A DNA stretch of 7,546 bases, taken from assembly GCA_001515955.1 (NCBI GenBank), contig LOES01000161.1:1-7546 (forward strand), read 5' to 3'. Shown here one piece after another: positions 1 through 5,733 of this stretch. Position 1 is the stretch's first letter; every line of letters begins with the position of its first letter. The translations under genes were made by a program, and so were the position numbers. Source of the stretch: Clostridia bacterium BRH_c25. Lineage in GTDB: Bacteria > Bacillota_A > Clostridia > Lutisporales > Lutisporaceae. A model generated the notes under the pieces. It was not told the DNA's origin. It saw only the letters and a program-made list of their open reading frames with translations, and did not search any database.

Positions 1-104
1 CGTTCATAATTACTGTAGATTCTTTGGCTGCAATTGAGATATGTTGCAACCTGTGTCTGCGTCAAATCCTTGTCTTCTCTTAAATTTCTTATTCTTTCAT
101 ACAT
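1..104 (-). CDS. XRE-family HTH transcriptional regulator, N-terminal part (cut by window edge)
   Basis: Reading leftward from an ATG at 104-102, 34 codons stay open to the window edge. They begin MYERIRNLREDKDLTQTQVA and continue TYLNCSQRIYSNYER, the typical start of an XRE/Cro-CI helix-turn-helix domain: the R-x-x-R-E-D-x-x-L-T-Q helix 1, then the turn and recognition helix around residues 17-34. A good ribosome site, GAGGTGA (117-111), lies 6 bases before this ATG. A second in-frame-looking ATG at 100-98 is in another frame and hits a stop at once, so it is not used. The protein is probably a DNA-binding repressor acting on the palindromes at 133-176, which sit between it and the divergent gene at 221. 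The rest of the protein lies outside the window, so its C-terminal domain and length are unknown. Confidence 0.85.
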   Translation of the reverse strand, partial: MYERIRNLREDKDLTQTQVATYLNCSQRIYSNYE

Positions 105-123
105 ATAAAATCACCTCAATATA

Positions 124-152
124 ATTATAATTTAGCGAATAATTCGCTATTG
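124..152 (-). promoter_or_regulatory. Predicted leftward promoter for the XRE gene
   Basis: On the minus strand a perfect TATAAT box lies at 129-124, 20 bases before the start codon at 104. The -35 area (about 152-147) matches the consensus poorly. The palindrome at 133-149 occupies the spacer, as expected for an autorepressed promoter. The -10 box is seen; its use as a promoter is inferred. Confidence 0.45.
133..149. promoter_or_regulatory. Palindromic operator 1 (TAGCGAAT-A-ATTCGCTA)
   Basis: This is a perfect inverted repeat with 8-base arms around a central A. With flanks it reads TTTAGCG-N7-CGCTATT, the same layout as the second site at 156-176. It lies just upstream of the rightward -35 box and inside the spacer of the predicted leftward promoter. 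It is most likely a binding site for the XRE regulator encoded at 1-104. Confidence 0.65.
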
Positions 153-178
153 ATATTTAGCGGAAATATCGCTAAAAT
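150..178 (+). promoter_or_regulatory. Predicted rightward promoter for the small-protein gene
   Basis: TTGATA (150-155) and TAAAAT (173-178) are separated by exactly 17 bases, a good sigma-A type promoter. Transcription would start near 185, about 35 bases before the start codon at 221. The palindrome at 156-176 fills the space between the two boxes, so a bound repressor would block RNA polymerase directly. Confidence 0.6.
156..176. promoter_or_regulatory. Palindromic operator 2 (TTTAGCG-N7-CGCTAAA)
   Basis: Perfect 7-base arms, TTTAGCG and CGCTAAA, flank the 7-base centre GAAATAT. The centre is 25 bp from that of operator 1, and the TTTAGCG-N7-CGCTA framework is shared. The site lies between the -35 and -10 boxes of the rightward promoter. 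It is inferred to bind the neighbouring XRE protein. Confidence 0.65.
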
Positions 179-220
179 TATATTAAGACAATAAATTGAA
201 AGATAGAAAGAAGGCGGAAT

Positions 221-505
221 ATGAAATCTATTTTGGAAGAACTGTATATAAGTAATATGTACCCTGATAAATTGATTATATCAAAGGACCCTGAATACTG
301 TTTATTGAGTCAAAAAATTTCTGACATCCTGGAAATGTGGGAAAAGAAGTTTTCAGAAAATGATTATGATCAGCTTGAGACACTGTTGGATCTGCGTTCT
401 CAAATGGGTTCGATGGAAGCCTCTGAATCCTTTATAAATGGATTCAGGCTGGGTGCGTTGATCATAATTGAAGTGGTGACGGGAAAAGATGAATTTGCAC
501 GTTGA
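221..505 (+). CDS. Small acidic protein, DUF6809-like, unknown function
   Basis: A 94-residue soluble protein with no signal peptide or convincing membrane segment. It begins MKSILEELYISNMYPDKLI and ends with FINGFRLGALIIIEV and a GKDE tail. This pattern (K-I-L-E-E-L-Y start, KDPEY near residue 25, a charged helical centre, and F-I-x-G-F-x-L-G-A near the end) is what I recall for the DUF6809 small proteins often found in Clostridia; no function is established to my knowledge. GAAGG at 210-214 sits 6 bases before the ATG, supporting this start. It is divergent from the XRE gene, shares its operator region and is followed by a hairpin at 545-584. It therefore looks like a one-gene unit controlled by the XRE repressor, as is common in integrated elements. 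The family assignment is from memory and should be treated as probable. Confidence 0.8.
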   Translation: MKSILEELYISNMYPDKLIISKDPEYCLLSQKISDILEMWEKKFSENDYDQLETLLDLRSQMGSMEASESFINGFRLGALIIIEVVTGKDEFAR

Positions 506-544
506 AGAGATTAGAATATGCAAATAAAATGCTGATAATGTATA

Positions 545-584
545 AAAGCTAAGGAATAATTCCGGTAAATTATTCCTTAGCTTT
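545..584. terminator. Strong hairpin, probable terminator after the small-protein gene
   Basis: A perfect 17-bp stem (545-561 with 568-584) closes on the 6-base loop CCGGTA. It begins 39 bases after the stop codon at 505. The sequence following it is T-rich but broken by A (ATTATATTTAT), so the U-tract is weak. The symmetric stem could work in both directions. The stop codon of the minus-strand relic (570-572) falls inside it. Confidence 0.65.
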
Positions 585-710
585 ATTATATTTATGCCTT
601 GAATAATCTTTGAATTTTATGATCCCTCCCTCGGCTTCCGGCGGAATATCATTATATTCATAGCCGGCATGGAGCTGGGCAGTTCTCTCTGTACCTTTAT
701 TGTCATCTGC
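570..710 (-). pseudogene. Possible C-terminal relic of an unidentified gene
   Basis: On the minus strand a frame stays open for 46 codons between an in-frame stop at 713-711 and a TAA at 572-570. It has no ATG, GTG or TTG start. The encoded text looks protein-like: it contains RTAQLHAGYEYNDIPPEAEG and, a few residues later, KFKDYSRHKYNKAKE. The segment is visibly more GC-rich than its flanks. I cannot name the parent protein. It may be the end of a gene whose front was lost, perhaps part of a former mobile element next to the XRE/DUF6809 pair. Chance openness of 46 codons is also possible, hence low confidence. Nothing else gene-like is visible between 585 and 730. Confidence 0.3.
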
Positions 711-712
711 TT

Positions 713-736
713 AGTCGTCATTTATTGATGTCGACT
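713..736. promoter_or_regulatory. Inverted repeat at the operon promoter, candidate activator site
   Basis: AGTCG (713-717) and CGACT (732-736) form a 5-base inverted repeat about two helical turns apart, and TCA/TGA inside the arms adds imperfect symmetry. It overlaps the weak -35 box of the predicted promoter, a usual place for a PRD-type activator to bind. The repeat is seen; the function is inferred. Confidence 0.3.
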
Positions 737-759
737 TTTTAAACAATTAAAAATATAAT
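731..759 (+). promoter_or_regulatory. Predicted promoter of the PTS/catabolic operon
   Basis: A perfect TATAAT at 754-759 is preceded, 17 bases upstream, by the weak -35 box TCGACT (731-736). The start point would be near 766, giving a leader of about 45 bases before the ATG at 811. A good -10 with a poor -35 fits a promoter that needs an activator, such as the regulator encoded by the first gene of the operon. Confidence 0.5.
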
Positions 760-772
760 GATAACAAGTTCA
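759..772. promoter_or_regulatory. Degenerate cre-like site (TGATAACAAGTTCA)
   Basis: The 14 bases match the catabolite-responsive element consensus TGWNANCGNTNWCA except at the central CG (here CA) and the following T (here G). It sits on the expected transcription start, where CcpA binding would repress. PTS catabolic operons of Bacillota are often under CcpA control. Losing the central CG weakens the case considerably. Confidence 0.25.
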
Positions 773-810
773 GAGCAACAATTAAAATAAATCAGGAAGG
801 AGGTTGTGTT

Positions 811-2724
811 ATGCATAAAAGCGATTATATTGTTAAATATCTTGCCAATTCAACTTCTGACTATGTGACCTCTGCTCAACTGGGCGATTTTTTAAGCAGC
901 AGTACCCGTACGGTTTTGCGGTATATTCGTGAAATTCAGGCTGAAAGTAATGAACATGGATTTGAAATTATTTCAAACAAGGGTCAGGGATATCGTTTGA
1001 TTATAAGGGACAAAGCTGCATTTCAAAATTATTTGTCCAATAGCTTGGCTGAGCATGAAAAAAGCGATTTGAACAAGCTGGAATGCCAGATTGCAAGGCA
1101 GCTTTTATTAACGGATTACATTAAATTGGATGATTTGGCTCAACAGTTCAATTATAGCCGTTCCAGCATATCACGAATAACCTCCGCAGTAGCATCTATT
1201 TTTGAGGGATATAATTTGGAATTGGAGAGTAAGGCGCATCAAGGCTTTTCAGTTCAAGGAAGTGAAATTAATATCCGTCACTGTATTAATAATTTGATTT
1301 TTAATAGCTTCACTATGTACCAAACAGCACGGATGCTGCAAGTTGATGATTTAGATTGGAATTCATTCAAGAAAGCGGCAACCGATATAGTAAAATCAAG
1401 AGGACTTAATTTTAAACAAGAATTACTAATACAGTTTATGAAGTATTGTTATATAGCGGTAAATCGCATCCGTAATAAGCGTTATGTTAACTTTGAACAA
1501 ATTAAAGATTTAGAATTTGATATTGTTTCAGATGAAAGCTTGACTCTTATGTTAGAGCTTATTCAATTAATTTGTCCGGAGTTTGAAAAAACAACAGAAA
1601 GCCAATGGGAATTATATTACCTTGCCCTTGCCTGGGAACAAAGTATTTATCCTGTAGAAAAACTGCATGATCCTAATCCTGAAAGAATTAAGTTTTTCTT
1701 GGATATTGTTGAAAAAGCAGTCGAAAATATCAAAAACTATTACGGAATAGACTTTACAAAGGATCACCAATTTTTGAAAGATTTAGCCGAACATATTTCC
1801 ATATGTTACTGGAAATACCTGTTGAATGTAGAAAGTGAAAATCTTTATCTTGATGAAGTACGTTCTAAATACCCAACAGCCTATTACTACTCTGTAGAGA
1901 TAGCAGCTTGTATTAATGAAAGCACCAAGACAAAAATTCCGGATGATGAACTGTCCCTGATAACTTTGCACTTTGCCGCAAAAATTGAACGCGAAAATCG
2001 TAAACAAATCAAAACAATAATTCTATGCAGTACTGAGTTTGGAATTACAGAACTTTTAAAAAGCCGTTTAAACAAGCAATATGGGGATATTGATGTTATT
2101 GGAATCTGTACCTGTGACAATAAAGTGCAATTATGCCATGATAACGCTGATTTCTATATTTCAGCAGATCAAATAGAGCAAAGTGAACTTAACGGCAAAC
2201 CAATATTGCAGCTCTCTCCATTTTTAGATGAAGAGGATTGCCATTTACTGGATGAATTTATTGCAAGACTTAACACCACCGTTCCATTGCAAAGTATTTG
2301 CGAACCAAACCACTTCTACATTTTAAACAAGCCGGCTAAAAAAGCGCATTTGCTGAATTATTTATGTGATTACCTATTGCAGGAAGGCCGGATTACAGAA
2401 AAAGAAAAGGCTGATATCTTTGCCCGTGAAGCTTTAGTTCCAACGGCAATAGCTCCACATGTGGCAATGCCGCATTGTATCATACAAGGATCAAGCTTTC
2501 TCGTTTTTGCAGTGCTGCCTAAATCTATAATATGGGATCAAACCAGAATAAATCTTATTATACTGGGTTGTTTCCATGAAGGTGATAATCAGATTAAGAA
2601 TTTACTGAAGCAGCTGTACACGGTGATTTCAAATAAACAGCAAGTTGACAAAATCATAGGCTGCAAATCTTATGATGAATTTATAAAAGTAATGAATGAT
2701 TTTGTGGGAGAAGAATTATGCTGA
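811..2724 (+). CDS. PTS-regulated transcriptional activator (two HTH, two PRD, EIIB-like and EIIA domains; MtlR/LicR type)
   Basis: A 637-residue, multidomain activator of the MtlR/LicR/ManR kind, which switches on PTS operons according to phosphorylation. Visible order: HTH_11-type domain (about 1-65), Mga-like second HTH (about 88-165), PRD1 (about 170-285), PRD2 (about 288-397), EIIB(Gat)-like domain with C406 in LCSTEFGITELL (about 400-487), and a PTS EIIA type-2 domain (about 490-637) with the likely phosphohistidine H555 in VAMPH. PRD2 keeps both expected histidines, H328 (LAEHIS) and H387 (LHFAAKIER). PRD1 seems to lack both: Y212 and A274 occupy the aligned places. The length is normal for the family. 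AAGGAGG (797-803) lies 7 bases before the ATG. It is the first gene of the operon and overlaps the EIIA gene by 7 bases, so it probably controls its own operon. There is no RNA-binding CAT domain, so it should act on DNA, not as an antiterminator. Confidence 0.93.
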   Translation: MHKSDYIVKYLANSTSDYVTSAQLGDFLSSSTRTVLRYIREIQAESNEHGFEIISNKGQGYRLIIRDKAAFQNYLSNSLAEHEKSDLNKLECQIARQLLLTDYIKLDDLAQQFNYSRSSISRITSAVASIFEGYNLELESKAHQGFSVQGSEINIRHCINNLIFNSFTMYQTARMLQVDDLDWNSFKKAATDIVKSRGLNFKQELLIQFMKYCYIAVNRIRNKRYVNFEQIKDLEFDIVSDESLTLMLELIQLICPEFEKTTESQWELYYLALAWEQSIYPVEKLHDPNPERIKFFLDIVEKAVENIKNYYGIDFTKDHQFLKDLAEHISICYWKYLLNVESENLYLDEVRSKYPTAYYYSVEIAACINESTKTKIPDDELSLITLHFAAKIERENRKQIKTIILCSTEFGITELLKSRLNKQYGDIDVIGICTCDNKVQLCHDNADFYISADQIEQSELNGKPILQLSPFLDEEDCHLLDEFIARLNTTVPLQSICEPNHFYILNKPAKKAHLLNYLCDYLLQEGRITEKEKADIFAREALVPTAIAPHVAMPHCIIQGSSFLVFAVLPKSIIWDQTRINLIILGCFHEGDNQIKNLLKQLYTVISNKQQVDKIIGCKSYDEFIKVMNDFVGEELC

Positions 2725-3155
2725 AAAATATTTTGACCCAGGATTTAGTTGAACTGGATGCAACCGGTTTTGAAACTCCGGAGGATATTATTCGTTATAG
2801 CGGCTTATTGCTCCAAAAAGCAGGCAAGGTAGAGCCTCCATATGTTGAAAAAATGGTTGATGCTTTTCAGAGCCTTGGCCCTTATATAGTAGTGGCACCG
2901 GGAATTGCAATGCCACATGCACGTCCTGGCAGCGATGTAAACGTTCCATCTGTGAGCTTTATCAGGCTTAAAGAACCAATGCCTTTTGGACATCCGGAAA
3001 ATGACCCGGTTTATTTAGTATTTGCCCTGGCTGGGAAAGGACATGACGATCATTTGGATATTTTGAAAACCTTAAGCGGTCTTTTAAGCGATGAAGAAAA
3101 TATAAAAGTGCTTTCCTCAGCAAAAAATTATCAGGAATTGTTAAAAATTTTATAG
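2718..3155 (+). CDS. PTS EIIA component, ascorbate-family type (UlaC/SgaA-like)
   Basis: A 145-residue single-domain EIIA of the fructose/mannitol fold (PTS_EIIA_2), closest in look to UlaC/SgaA. It would accept phosphate from HPr and pass it to the EIIB encoded next. The active histidine is H67 in PGIAMPHARPG; the second conserved histidine is H112 in the DHLDIL stretch, which helps phosphotransfer. The length matches stand-alone family members (about 150). The ATG overlaps the end of the regulator gene (ATGCTGA) and GGGAG (2706-2710) lies 7 bases upstream, suggesting translational coupling. It acts in the cytoplasm with the EIIB and EIIC encoded just downstream. The general assignment is secure; the substrate cannot be read from EIIA. 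Confidence 0.93.
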   Translation: MLKNILTQDLVELDATGFETPEDIIRYSGLLLQKAGKVEPPYVEKMVDAFQSLGPYIVVAPGIAMPHARPGSDVNVPSVSFIRLKEPMPFGHPENDPVYLVFALAGKGHDDHLDILKTLSGLLSDEENIKVLSSAKNYQELLKIL

Positions 3156-3166
3156 AAGGAGGTGAT
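3156..3166 (+). promoter_or_regulatory. Extended Shine-Dalgarno AAGGAGGTGAT for the TTG-started EIIB gene
   Basis: Eleven consecutive bases match the complement of the usual 16S rRNA 3' end (AAAGGAGGTGAT). The GGAGG core ends 9 bases before the TTG at 3172. It also begins right after the EIIA stop codon. Such an extended match probably makes up for the weak start codon. Confidence 0.8.
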
Positions 3167-3171
3167 GGTGT

Positions 3172-3438
3172 TTGCATGTTATAACAGTATGCGGAATGGG
3201 CTTTGGTACTAGTCTCATGCTGCTCATGAACATCCAGGAAATTGGCAGAAAGTATGGCTTTGAAATTACCGGTGAAGCAGTGGATTTAGGTTCATACAAA
3301 GGAAAACCATGTGATTTTATTGCCGCTTCATCTGAAATAGTGCGGCAGATTATTTCTGATAAGCCTGTGGTCGCTATCGACAACCTTTTAAATAAAAAGG
3401 AGGTTGAAAATAAAATTTCACCTTATTTAAAAAAGTAA
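3172..3438 (+). CDS. PTS EIIB component, ascorbate/lactose-type small EIIB (UlaB/SgaB-like)
   Basis: An 88-residue cytoplasmic EIIB that takes phosphate from EIIA on a cysteine and transfers it to the sugar bound in EIIC. The N-terminus MHVITVCGMGFGTSLML has the typical beta strand followed by the phosphorylated C7 and its loop. The remainder (a short alpha/beta fold ending ISPYLKK) fits the PTS_IIB family, slightly shorter than E. coli UlaB (about 100). The start is TTG at 3172: the only ATGs near it are out of frame, and an in-frame TGA at 3163 rules out an earlier start. The protein would begin 6 residues before the catalytic cysteine, which is normal. It lies 16 bases after EIIA and 22 before EIIC. 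Confidence 0.93.
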   Translation: MHVITVCGMGFGTSLMLLMNIQEIGRKYGFEITGEAVDLGSYKGKPCDFIAASSEIVRQIISDKPVVAIDNLLNKKEVENKISPYLKK

Positions 3439-3460
3439 AATTAGAAGCGGAGGAATTGAA

Positions 3461-4741
3461 ATGGTAAATTTTTTGGTTGAATTCCTTAGTAATCCAACTA
3501 TTGTCATTGGCTTGGTAGCTTTGTTAGGTTTGGTACTGATGAAAAACAAACTTACGACGGTCATCACCGGAACGCTAAAGACCATATTCGGCTTCATGAT
3601 TTTAAGTGCAGGTGCAAGTGTTATTGTCGGAGCATTGATTCCCTTTAGCGCTATGTTTCAATCTGCTTTTGGCCTGACTGGTATTGTTCCGGAGGATAAT
3701 GCACTTGTTGCAGGTGTCCAGACTGTTCTTGGTTTTGAAACTCCTATGATAATGCTGTTCTCATTCGTAATCAATATAATTCTGGCCCGGGTAACCCCTT
3801 TTAAGTACATATTTCTTACCGGTCACATGATGTTCAGCTTTGCAGGTACAATGGCAATTGTCCTGGATCAGCTTGGCATTAACGGTTGGACCGCAATAAT
3901 CATAGGCTCAATTGTTCAGGGTGTCAGTATGGTTGTTTTTCCTGCCATCAGTCAGCGTTATACAAAAAGGATACTGGGATCTGATGATGTTGCCTTTGGC
4001 TTTTGGGGTTCCTCTTTAATAGTTCTTTCCGGCTTTATTGCGAAAAAATGCAGAAAGAAAAATAGTGATGAAAATGATACATGGGAAAAGGTTAAGGTTC
4101 CTGAAAAGCTTGGTTTCTTAAAGGACATGTCCATTTTAATGGGTATTGTTATGGTAATAGTTTATGTTGTAACAGCAATTGCCGCTGGTAAAGATGTCGT
4201 TACCGGGCTTTCCGGAGGGAAAAACTGGATTGCGTTTGTAATACTTCAAGCCCTCACTTTTGTAGCAGGTATACTTATTCTGCTGCAGGGTGTCCGAATG
4301 TTCCTCGGTGAAATAATTCCCGCCTTTAAGGGTATCAGCGAAAAGCTGGTTCCTGGAGCGAGACCGGCTCTGGATGTTCCAATTTTCTATGCTTACGGGC
4401 CTACTGCCACAACTATTGGTTTTCTGTGTGCCGTAGTTGGCGGACTGGTTGCTACATTTCTGTCACCTCTTACGGGGGTTGTTGTTCTGCCCGGGGTTAT
4501 AGGCCTATTCTTCATGGGCGGTGCTGCCGGTGTGTTTGGTGATAAACTGGGAGGCAAGCGTGGCGCTGTTATTGCCGGTTCATTTCTGGGTTTTGCTTTT
4601 ACAATGATTCCGGCTCTTTGTTATCCATTGATTGATGTAACACGTTATGGCATATCCGGTCTGTGGTTTGCTTCAACCGATGCAATCATTGTAGGTGTTA
4701 TCATGAAGCTGGCAGGCATGATCTTTGGTTTGGGAGCATAG
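3461..4741 (+). CDS. PTS EIIC membrane permease, UlaA/SgaT family
   Basis: A 426-residue polytopic membrane protein of the ascorbate-type PTS permease family (SgaT_UlaA); E. coli UlaA is somewhat longer (about 465). It binds the substrate and carries it inward while EIIB phosphorylates it. Visible family signatures: VLGFETPMIM (residues 89-98), FLTGHMMFSF (118-127), FLGEIIPAFKGISEKLVPGA (281-300), ALDVPIFYAYGP (303-314) and GGAAGVFGDKLGGKRGA (353-369). Hydrophobic spans cover much of 12-60, 95-165, 180-194, 222-242, 257-279, 316-358 and 368-420; a charged cytoplasmic loop (KKCRKKNSDENDTW) lies at about 195-208. GGAGG (3449-3453) is 7 bases before the ATG. Family members are best known for L-ascorbate, but the enzymes downstream here are not the ascorbate ones, so another acidic sugar or lactone is likely. 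Confidence 0.93.
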   Translation: MVNFLVEFLSNPTIVIGLVALLGLVLMKNKLTTVITGTLKTIFGFMILSAGASVIVGALIPFSAMFQSAFGLTGIVPEDNALVAGVQTVLGFETPMIMLFSFVINIILARVTPFKYIFLTGHMMFSFAGTMAIVLDQLGINGWTAIIIGSIVQGVSMVVFPAISQRYTKRILGSDDVAFGFWGSSLIVLSGFIAKKCRKKNSDENDTWEKVKVPEKLGFLKDMSILMGIVMVIVYVVTAIAAGKDVVTGLSGGKNWIAFVILQALTFVAGILILLQGVRMFLGEIIPAFKGISEKLVPGARPALDVPIFYAYGPTATTIGFLCAVVGGLVATFLSPLTGVVVLPGVIGLFFMGGAAGVFGDKLGGKRGAVIAGSFLGFAFTMIPALCYPLIDVTRYGISGLWFASTDAIIVGVIMKLAGMIFGLGA

Positions 4742-4783
4742 TTTGCTTAATATTTTAGATTAAGAAAAGAGTTGACCTGTATT

Positions 4784-5698
4784 ATGAAATTTGCAAGAAC
4801 TGTTTTAGGGGATATAAAGGCTGAGGATATGGGGTTTACCTATCCTCATGAACACTTGTATTCGGTTCCTCCACCGCAGCAGAAAGACCGTGATTTGGAA
4901 CTCAGCAATTATTCGGCAAGTGTTGGGGAACTGCTGAACTTTAAGTCGGTAGGCGGCTGTACTCTGGTGGAAGCCTCCACTTTGGATTATGGGCGCAATT
5001 TGAACATTTTAAAGAAAATGAGCGAGGAAAGCGGAGTTCATGTAATTGGAACCACTGGTTTCAACAAACATATCTACTATCCTTCCTGGGTGGAAGAAAA
5101 GTCAATTGACGAGCTTGCGGAGTTGTTATCTTACGATATTACCACGGGTGGTGACGGAGGAGACGTTAAAGCCGGTTTTATAAAGATTGGTACCTACTAT
5201 AACTTAATCCATCCTTTGGAGAAGAAGACAATGGTTGCGGCCGCCATAGCACAGGAAAAATGTGGTGCTCCAATATGGGGACATACAGAAGCAGGAACCA
5301 TGGGAATGGAAATACTTGACATACTTGAAGAGAATGAGGTGGATTTGAGCACGGTTGCTCTTGGTCATTTAGACCGCAATGCTGATGAATATTATCTGTT
5401 GAAGCTTGCTGACCGAGGCATATATGTGCAGTTTGACGGTCCCGGAAAAGTAAAGTATTATCCGGACAGCGTACGTGTTGCACTAATAAAATCACTAATC
5501 GCTCATGGACATATTGATCAATTGCTGATAAGTGGTGATATGGGCCGTGCTTCCTATTTGGAGGCTTATGGAGGCGGTCCCGGCTTCCGCTTTATCAAGA
5601 CAAAATTTATTGCCCGTCTTCTGGATGAAGGCATAAGTGAGGCGGATATACATAAAATTTTCTACACCAATCCTCAGAGCTGGCTGGCTGTATTTTAA
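4784..5698 (+). CDS. Phosphotriesterase-family (COG1735) metal hydrolase, probable phospho-sugar lactonase
   Basis: A 304-residue TIM-barrel amidohydrolase-superfamily protein related to bacterial phosphotriesterase homology proteins. All binuclear metal-site residues appear present: H22 and H24 (PHEHL), the bridging lysine K134 (AGFIKIGT), H167 (WGHTEAGT), H195 (LGHLDRNAD) and D252 (ISGDMGR). Several COG1735 members are known to hydrolyse phosphorylated sugar lactones, and some of these sit beside UlaA-type PTS genes. From that and the upstream PTS I infer a lactonase acting on the imported phosphorylated sugar lactone; the exact substrate is open. I chose ATG 4784 because homologues start as M-x-x-R-T-V-L-G-D-I; an upstream in-frame TTG at 4772 would add only MTCI. 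The ribosome site is weak (AAAAGAG ends 12 bases upstream), unlike the other genes, so translation may depend on the preceding gene. Confidence 0.88.
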   Translation: MKFARTVLGDIKAEDMGFTYPHEHLYSVPPPQQKDRDLELSNYSASVGELLNFKSVGGCTLVEASTLDYGRNLNILKKMSEESGVHVIGTTGFNKHIYYPSWVEEKSIDELAELLSYDITTGGDGGDVKAGFIKIGTYYNLIHPLEKKTMVAAAIAQEKCGAPIWGHTEAGTMGMEILDILEENEVDLSTVALGHLDRNADEYYLLKLADRGIYVQFDGPGKVKYYPDSVRVALIKSLIAHGHIDQLLISGDMGRASYLEAYGGGPGFRFIKTKFIARLLDEGISEADIHKIFYTNPQSWLAVF

Positions 5699-5733
5699 GA
5701 AATCATTTTTTATGGAAATGAGGGTGTAACGCT

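Noticed and set aside
773..810. RAT/antiterminator RNA element before the PRD regulator
   Set aside because: The regulator has DNA-binding HTH domains and no RNA-binding CAT domain, and no terminator hairpin is visible in the short leader.
1783..2120. Open frames on the minus strand inside the regulator gene
   Set aside because: They lie wholly within a well-supported multidomain gene, have cysteine-rich unprotein-like text and lack ribosome sites.
3172..4741. Assigning the transporter as a true L-ascorbate PTS (ulaA/ulaB/ulaC)
   Set aside because: The component families match, but the downstream ascorbate enzymes are absent and other enzymes take their place, so a substrate-specific gene symbol is not justified.
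4772..4783. TTG start for the COG1735 protein (adding four residues)
   Set aside because: Family proteins start with M-x-x-R-T-V-L-G-D-I, matching the ATG at 4784, and the TTG has no spacing from any ribosome site.
5178..5495. Minus-strand open frame of about 105 codons inside the COG1735 gene
   Set aside because: The opposite strand carries the conserved metal-site motifs of the hydrolase; the minus-strand text shows no known motif.
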